A DNA stretch of 64,000 nucleotides from Halobaculum sp. XH14 (lineage in GTDB: Archaea > Halobacteriota > Halobacteria > Halobacteriales > Haloferacaceae). The notes beneath the pieces are model-generated. The model had not been told where the DNA came from and searched no databases. It was given only the letters and a program-made list of their open reading frames with translations. The position numbers were made by a program, and so were the translations under genes. The stretch covers positions 1,178,001 to 1,242,000 of the forward strand of contig NZ_CP134949.1 of assembly GCF_032116555.1 (NCBI RefSeq), given 5' to 3'. Positions 61,177-64,000 of this stretch are shown piece by piece. Within the stretch, counting starts at the first letter, position 1; each line of letters opens with the position of its first letter.

Positions 61177-63882
61177 ATGAAGTATCGTCCGATCCTGATG
61201 GTGCTGGTGATCGTCGTCGCCGGTGTTCCGTCGAACGTCGCGTCGCTGTCGAACGACCCGCCCGTCGTGGATGCCGGGCTGGATCAATCGGTCGAACTCG
61301 GTGAGACCGTCTTCCTCGACGGGGGTGGATCGTTCGATCCGAACGGGGAGATCGCGTCGTATCGCTGGCGAATCGAGGCCCCGGACGGGTCCACGGCTCG
61401 GCCTGCCGACCCGACGTCGGTTCGAACCCGATTCGAGGCGACCCAGGAGGGACGGTATTACGTGACCCTCACCGTCACGGACGCGGACGGTCGTTCCCGG
61501 AATGACACGCTCTACGTGGACGTTCGCGAGAGCGAGTCGGATGAGGGTTCGGGCGATAACGACTCGGCTCCGACCACGAACTCCCCGCCGACCGGGAGTA
61601 TCACCGGACCGGATTCGGTCGTTCAGGGGGAGACTGCGACCTTCTCCGCGGACGCTTACGACGACGGTCGAATCGAGTCCTATGCGTGGAGTACGGGAGA
61701 AGCATCCGGCCGCGACGCGCGGCGCACGTTCGACGAGCCTGCTGGGTCACGCGTCGTCGTGTCCGTACTGCTCACCGATGATGACGGCGCGACGAACCGA
61801 CTCAGCAAGTCGGTTACGATCCTCGAGGACGACCCTGGTGACACGAGCGACACGTCCCCGAACGAGCCACCGTCGGCCGAAATCGACGGCCCCAGTCGGA
61901 TCGCGGTCGATGAGTCGGCTACCTTCCTCCTCACCGCTAGCGACCCGGACGGAACGGTCGTCAGCCGGTCGTGGACGTCGCCTGCATCAGCTTCCGGGTC
62001 GACGGTCACGCATTCGTTCGACTCCCCCGGAGAGTACACGATTTCCGCGACAGTGACCGACGAGGACGGGAGCTCGGCCACCGCGACACACCAGGTCGAG
62101 GTGTACGGTGCGGGGGAACCGGTCGTCTCGATTTTCGGGCCGGATACGGCGCCTGCCGGATCGACCCAGTCGTACACGTTGGAGGCCTACGATCCGGACG
62201 GTGGCGAACTCACGATATCGTGGGACCCTGCACAGACGCAACTCGAACGAGACGCGACGAGGTTCCGGAACCACGTCTCAATGGACTCGCCACCGGGCGA
62301 TACGGCTACCGTCTCGGTACGGGTTAGTGACGATGAAGGGAACTCTGTTACCGTGGAGAAGCGGACTAGAGTAACTCAAACGACAAGAGTTACTTCTCGA
62401 AAAAACACTACTCCAATAGTTGGTGATATTCGATCATACTATTATCTCGACGATTCTACTCAACAATCGGACACGGATACGATCGAGGGTGGGACCTACG
62501 CCTTCTCCGCAGACATTACGAGCGGGACCCCGGGACCCGTTTCTGTCGAGTGGGAATTTAACGATAGTACTACTATCACAAAATCATTGGGTGAATTAAA
62601 TGGAACACGAACTTCGAGTATCGAACATCAGTTCGTCTCCGAGAAGGGATCGGTACGTTCTATCGCTCTCTGGGTAGAGGCGACTGACGAAAACGGTAAC
62701 AGTAGTAGACAGAAATGGACGAGCAGAGTCAACACGATCGCAACCCATTCAAATATTTCGTTTAAAGCCTCTGGAGGCGGTGAGACGGTAGGTTCGGGGG
62801 GAACCCTCGAAGTTACAGTGGGGTCTGAGGTCGTTTTCGACCTTTTCTCGTATCAGCACTATAAGATTGAAATGGGTGACGGAGTAGTGGTCACGGGGCC
62901 TGACTCGACTGAGTGGCAGGAAGTTACACACGTTTACGACGAGGTCGGAACGCATTCGGTTCAATTGACCTCCATTCAGGGGTCCGATGGATACGCGCTC
63001 AAACGGGTCAAGGTAAAGGTAACCCGAAACTCCTACACCGAGTATCGATACAAGGTCTCCAACGATCAGCACGAGAAGACTATCGCACCATCACGGCCAC
63101 CGGGAAATGACTGGAACAAGGTGGAAATTAACCACGCAGAGAGGTATCTGACGGGCCAGACGTACACCCACCAGGGAAGTCAAGCCGACCATCTCGATCT
63201 GGGTGACAACTGGATCGTCACCGACTCATATACGGAACAGCGGCAACGGACTGATCATCAGGTCGCTAGATCGGACCCGGACGGTAGCGGTGAGACTTGG
63301 ACGCTCACGGACTCGAACGTCCGTCAGGAGACGAGGACGGTCTACGAGAACCAGTACCGGTGGTACGAAGACAAGTATGGCGTGCCGGGATGGTCCCAGA
63401 CCGGGGAGACGCGAACCGATCTCGTCGTTGTCGGAGATGGTCACGATCACGACCGAACTCGGCACGAAGAGACGACCCGGGGTTCATGTGCGGATCGACG
63501 TCTTGACCCCACTCCCGGCGGCGGCTTCGGCGTGGTCTGTGTCGAATGGAACTACAATACTCGGGTCTGGTACTCGGGACACGATCACGACGGGAGGACC
63601 TACTACGATACCGACTACCGCTATCACAGGGAGGTTAAACAGACGAAGGACGTCTGGCTGCACAGGTACAGCCGTACAACGACCGAGGCTGTTCCGGTTA
63701 CGGTGTTTAGCGAAACTGCAAGTCGAAACTACTGGGTCTGGAAGCGACTTATCAATTCGAAATATTCAACAGAATACTCCTTAACTAAACCAAGGAAAGG
63801 AGCTTACGTTGATGGTACGCTTGAAAGTGTGGTGGTTAACTGTGGTGGAAAAGGTGGGCACCATGATGACCTGATGTGTTGA
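61177..63882 (+). CDS. Large secreted PKD-domain protein with atypical C-terminus
   Basis: 901 residues. Signal peptide about 1-23 (ILMVLVIVVAGVPSNVAS). Four clear PKD/Ig-like repeats, about 26-115, 130-215, 225-310 and 315-400, show the signatures GGGSFDPNG, SYRWRIE, YVTLTVTD, SYAWSTG and YTISATVTDEDG. Two more divergent PKD-like units follow (about 405-535 and 540-630). The last ~270 residues are Tyr/Trp/His/Arg-rich (NQYRWYEDKYG, DGHDHDRTRHEE, TDYRYHREVKQ), ending DDLMC, with no anchor motif. From codon ~385 on, base composition drops in GC. Probable cell-surface or exported adhesin-like protein. Confidence 0.8.
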   Translation: MKYRPILMVLVIVVAGVPSNVASLSNDPPVVDAGLDQSVELGETVFLDGGGSFDPNGEIASYRWRIEAPDGSTARPADPTSVRTRFEATQEGRYYVTLTVTDADGRSRNDTLYVDVRESESDEGSGDNDSAPTTNSPPTGSITGPDSVVQGETATFSADAYDDGRIESYAWSTGEASGRDARRTFDEPAGSRVVVSVLLTDDDGATNRLSKSVTILEDDPGDTSDTSPNEPPSAEIDGPSRIAVDESATFLLTASDPDGTVVSRSWTSPASASGSTVTHSFDSPGEYTISATVTDEDGSSATATHQVEVYGAGEPVVSIFGPDTAPAGSTQSYTLEAYDPDGGELTISWDPAQTQLERDATRFRNHVSMDSPPGDTATVSVRVSDDEGNSVTVEKRTRVTQTTRVTSRKNTTPIVGDIRSYYYLDDSTQQSDTDTIEGGTYAFSADITSGTPGPVSVEWEFNDSTTITKSLGELNGTRTSSIEHQFVSEKGSVRSIALWVEATDENGNSSRQKWTSRVNTIATHSNISFKASGGGETVGSGGTLEVTVGSEVVFDLFSYQHYKIEMGDGVVVTGPDSTEWQEVTHVYDEVGTHSVQLTSIQGSDGYALKRVKVKVTRNSYTEYRYKVSNDQHEKTIAPSRPPGNDWNKVEINHAERYLTGQTYTHQGSQADHLDLGDNWIVTDSYTEQRQRTDHQVARSDPDGSGETWTLTDSNVRQETRTVYENQYRWYEDKYGVPGWSQTGETRTDLVVVGDGHDHDRTRHEETTRGSCADRRLDPTPGGGFGVVCVEWNYNTRVWYSGHDHDGRTYYDTDYRYHREVKQTKDVWLHRYSRTTTEAVPVTVFSETASRNYWVWKRLINSKYSTEYSLTKPRKGAYVDGTLESVVVNCGGKGGHHDDLMC

Positions 63883-63973
63883 GGATCTATAATAAATTTA
63901 ATAAGTATATGTGGGAATTTAGAACAAGAGTGAGCTGCGAACACGCTCTGGACAAAATTTGGGGTGACATATC

Positions 63974-64000
63974 GTGAGTGAACATAGCAAAGACGGGAGA
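63974..64000 (+). CDS. Start of a further gene (truncated by window edge)
   Basis: GTG 63974 opens a frame reading VSEHSKDGR to the window end. It is preceded by GGGGTGA six bases upstream, a good Shine-Dalgarno, and by an AT-rich TATA-like run (TATAATAAATTTAATAAG, about 63890-63907). Only nine codons are visible. It probably belongs with the low-GC PKD gene. Confidence 0.4.

Overview
The window is chromosomal DNA from a halophilic archaeon (class Halobacteria, probably of the Haloferax/Halorubrum type, although the genus cannot be fixed from the sequence). The signs are very high GC with GC-rich third codon positions, acidic proteins, TATA boxes about 25 bases before start codons with little or no leader, GTGA/ATGA-coupled operons, a tRNA-Trp with an intron, and many haloarchaea-only families (HalX regulator, DUF2110, DUF5794/5795-like, TbsP-like). 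I see no rRNA, CRISPR array, intact insertion sequence or prophage.

1-10.7 kb is a sugar-acid catabolism and uptake region. It holds the start of a 2-keto-3-deoxy-pentonate dehydratase (xacE-like), divergent alpha-ketoglutarate semialdehyde dehydrogenase (xacF-like), two mannonate dehydratase paralogues, a PPC/DUF296 protein, an SDR oxidoreductase and a complete ABC sugar importer (Tat lipoprotein, two permeases, ATPase). The second mannonate dehydratase appears to begin at an ATT codon. 10.7-25 kb is mostly housekeeping: copper-storage four-helix protein, tRNA-Arg(TCG), DGGGP synthase, KaiC/RAD55-like ATPase with a structured leader, cysteine synthase, SurE, CinA-like, the tfe-DUF2110-DUF5803 operon, TbsP-like regulator, the nac-trmI pair and a creatininase-family protein (possible ArfB). 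25-31 kb has methylmalonyl-CoA mutase large subunit, an Lrp-aminotransferase operon, acyl-CoA dehydrogenase and a HalX response regulator.

31-44 kb carries guaB, small membrane and zinc-ribbon proteins, and tRNA-Trp(CCA), whose 106-nt intron reads as a box C/D guide RNA. It also has a secreted PPC-repeat protein, three small winged-helix regulators, GTP cyclohydrolase III, OsmC, a UPF0173 hydrolase, tpiA and an MBF1-type factor with a long serine linker. 44-47.2 kb is the most unusual locus: a CHAT caspase-like protease gene coupled to a degenerate RecA/KaiC-like gene, overlapping tail-to-tail a 44-residue hydrophobic microprotein.

47.3-61 kb is again housekeeping: CDP-alcohol phosphatidyltransferase/adenylate-kinase-like/hisC operon, hflX, HerA-like ATPase with a small partner, dinB, and the korAB 2-oxoacid:ferredoxin oxidoreductase with an Lrp regulator downstream. 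Between hisC and hflX lies a 760-base hairpin-rich island. One of its elements recurs in the opposite orientation at 27.1 kb, with a different but still paired stem. The last 3 kb is lower in GC and holds a large secreted PKD-repeat protein with a mosaic C-terminus and the start of a further gene.
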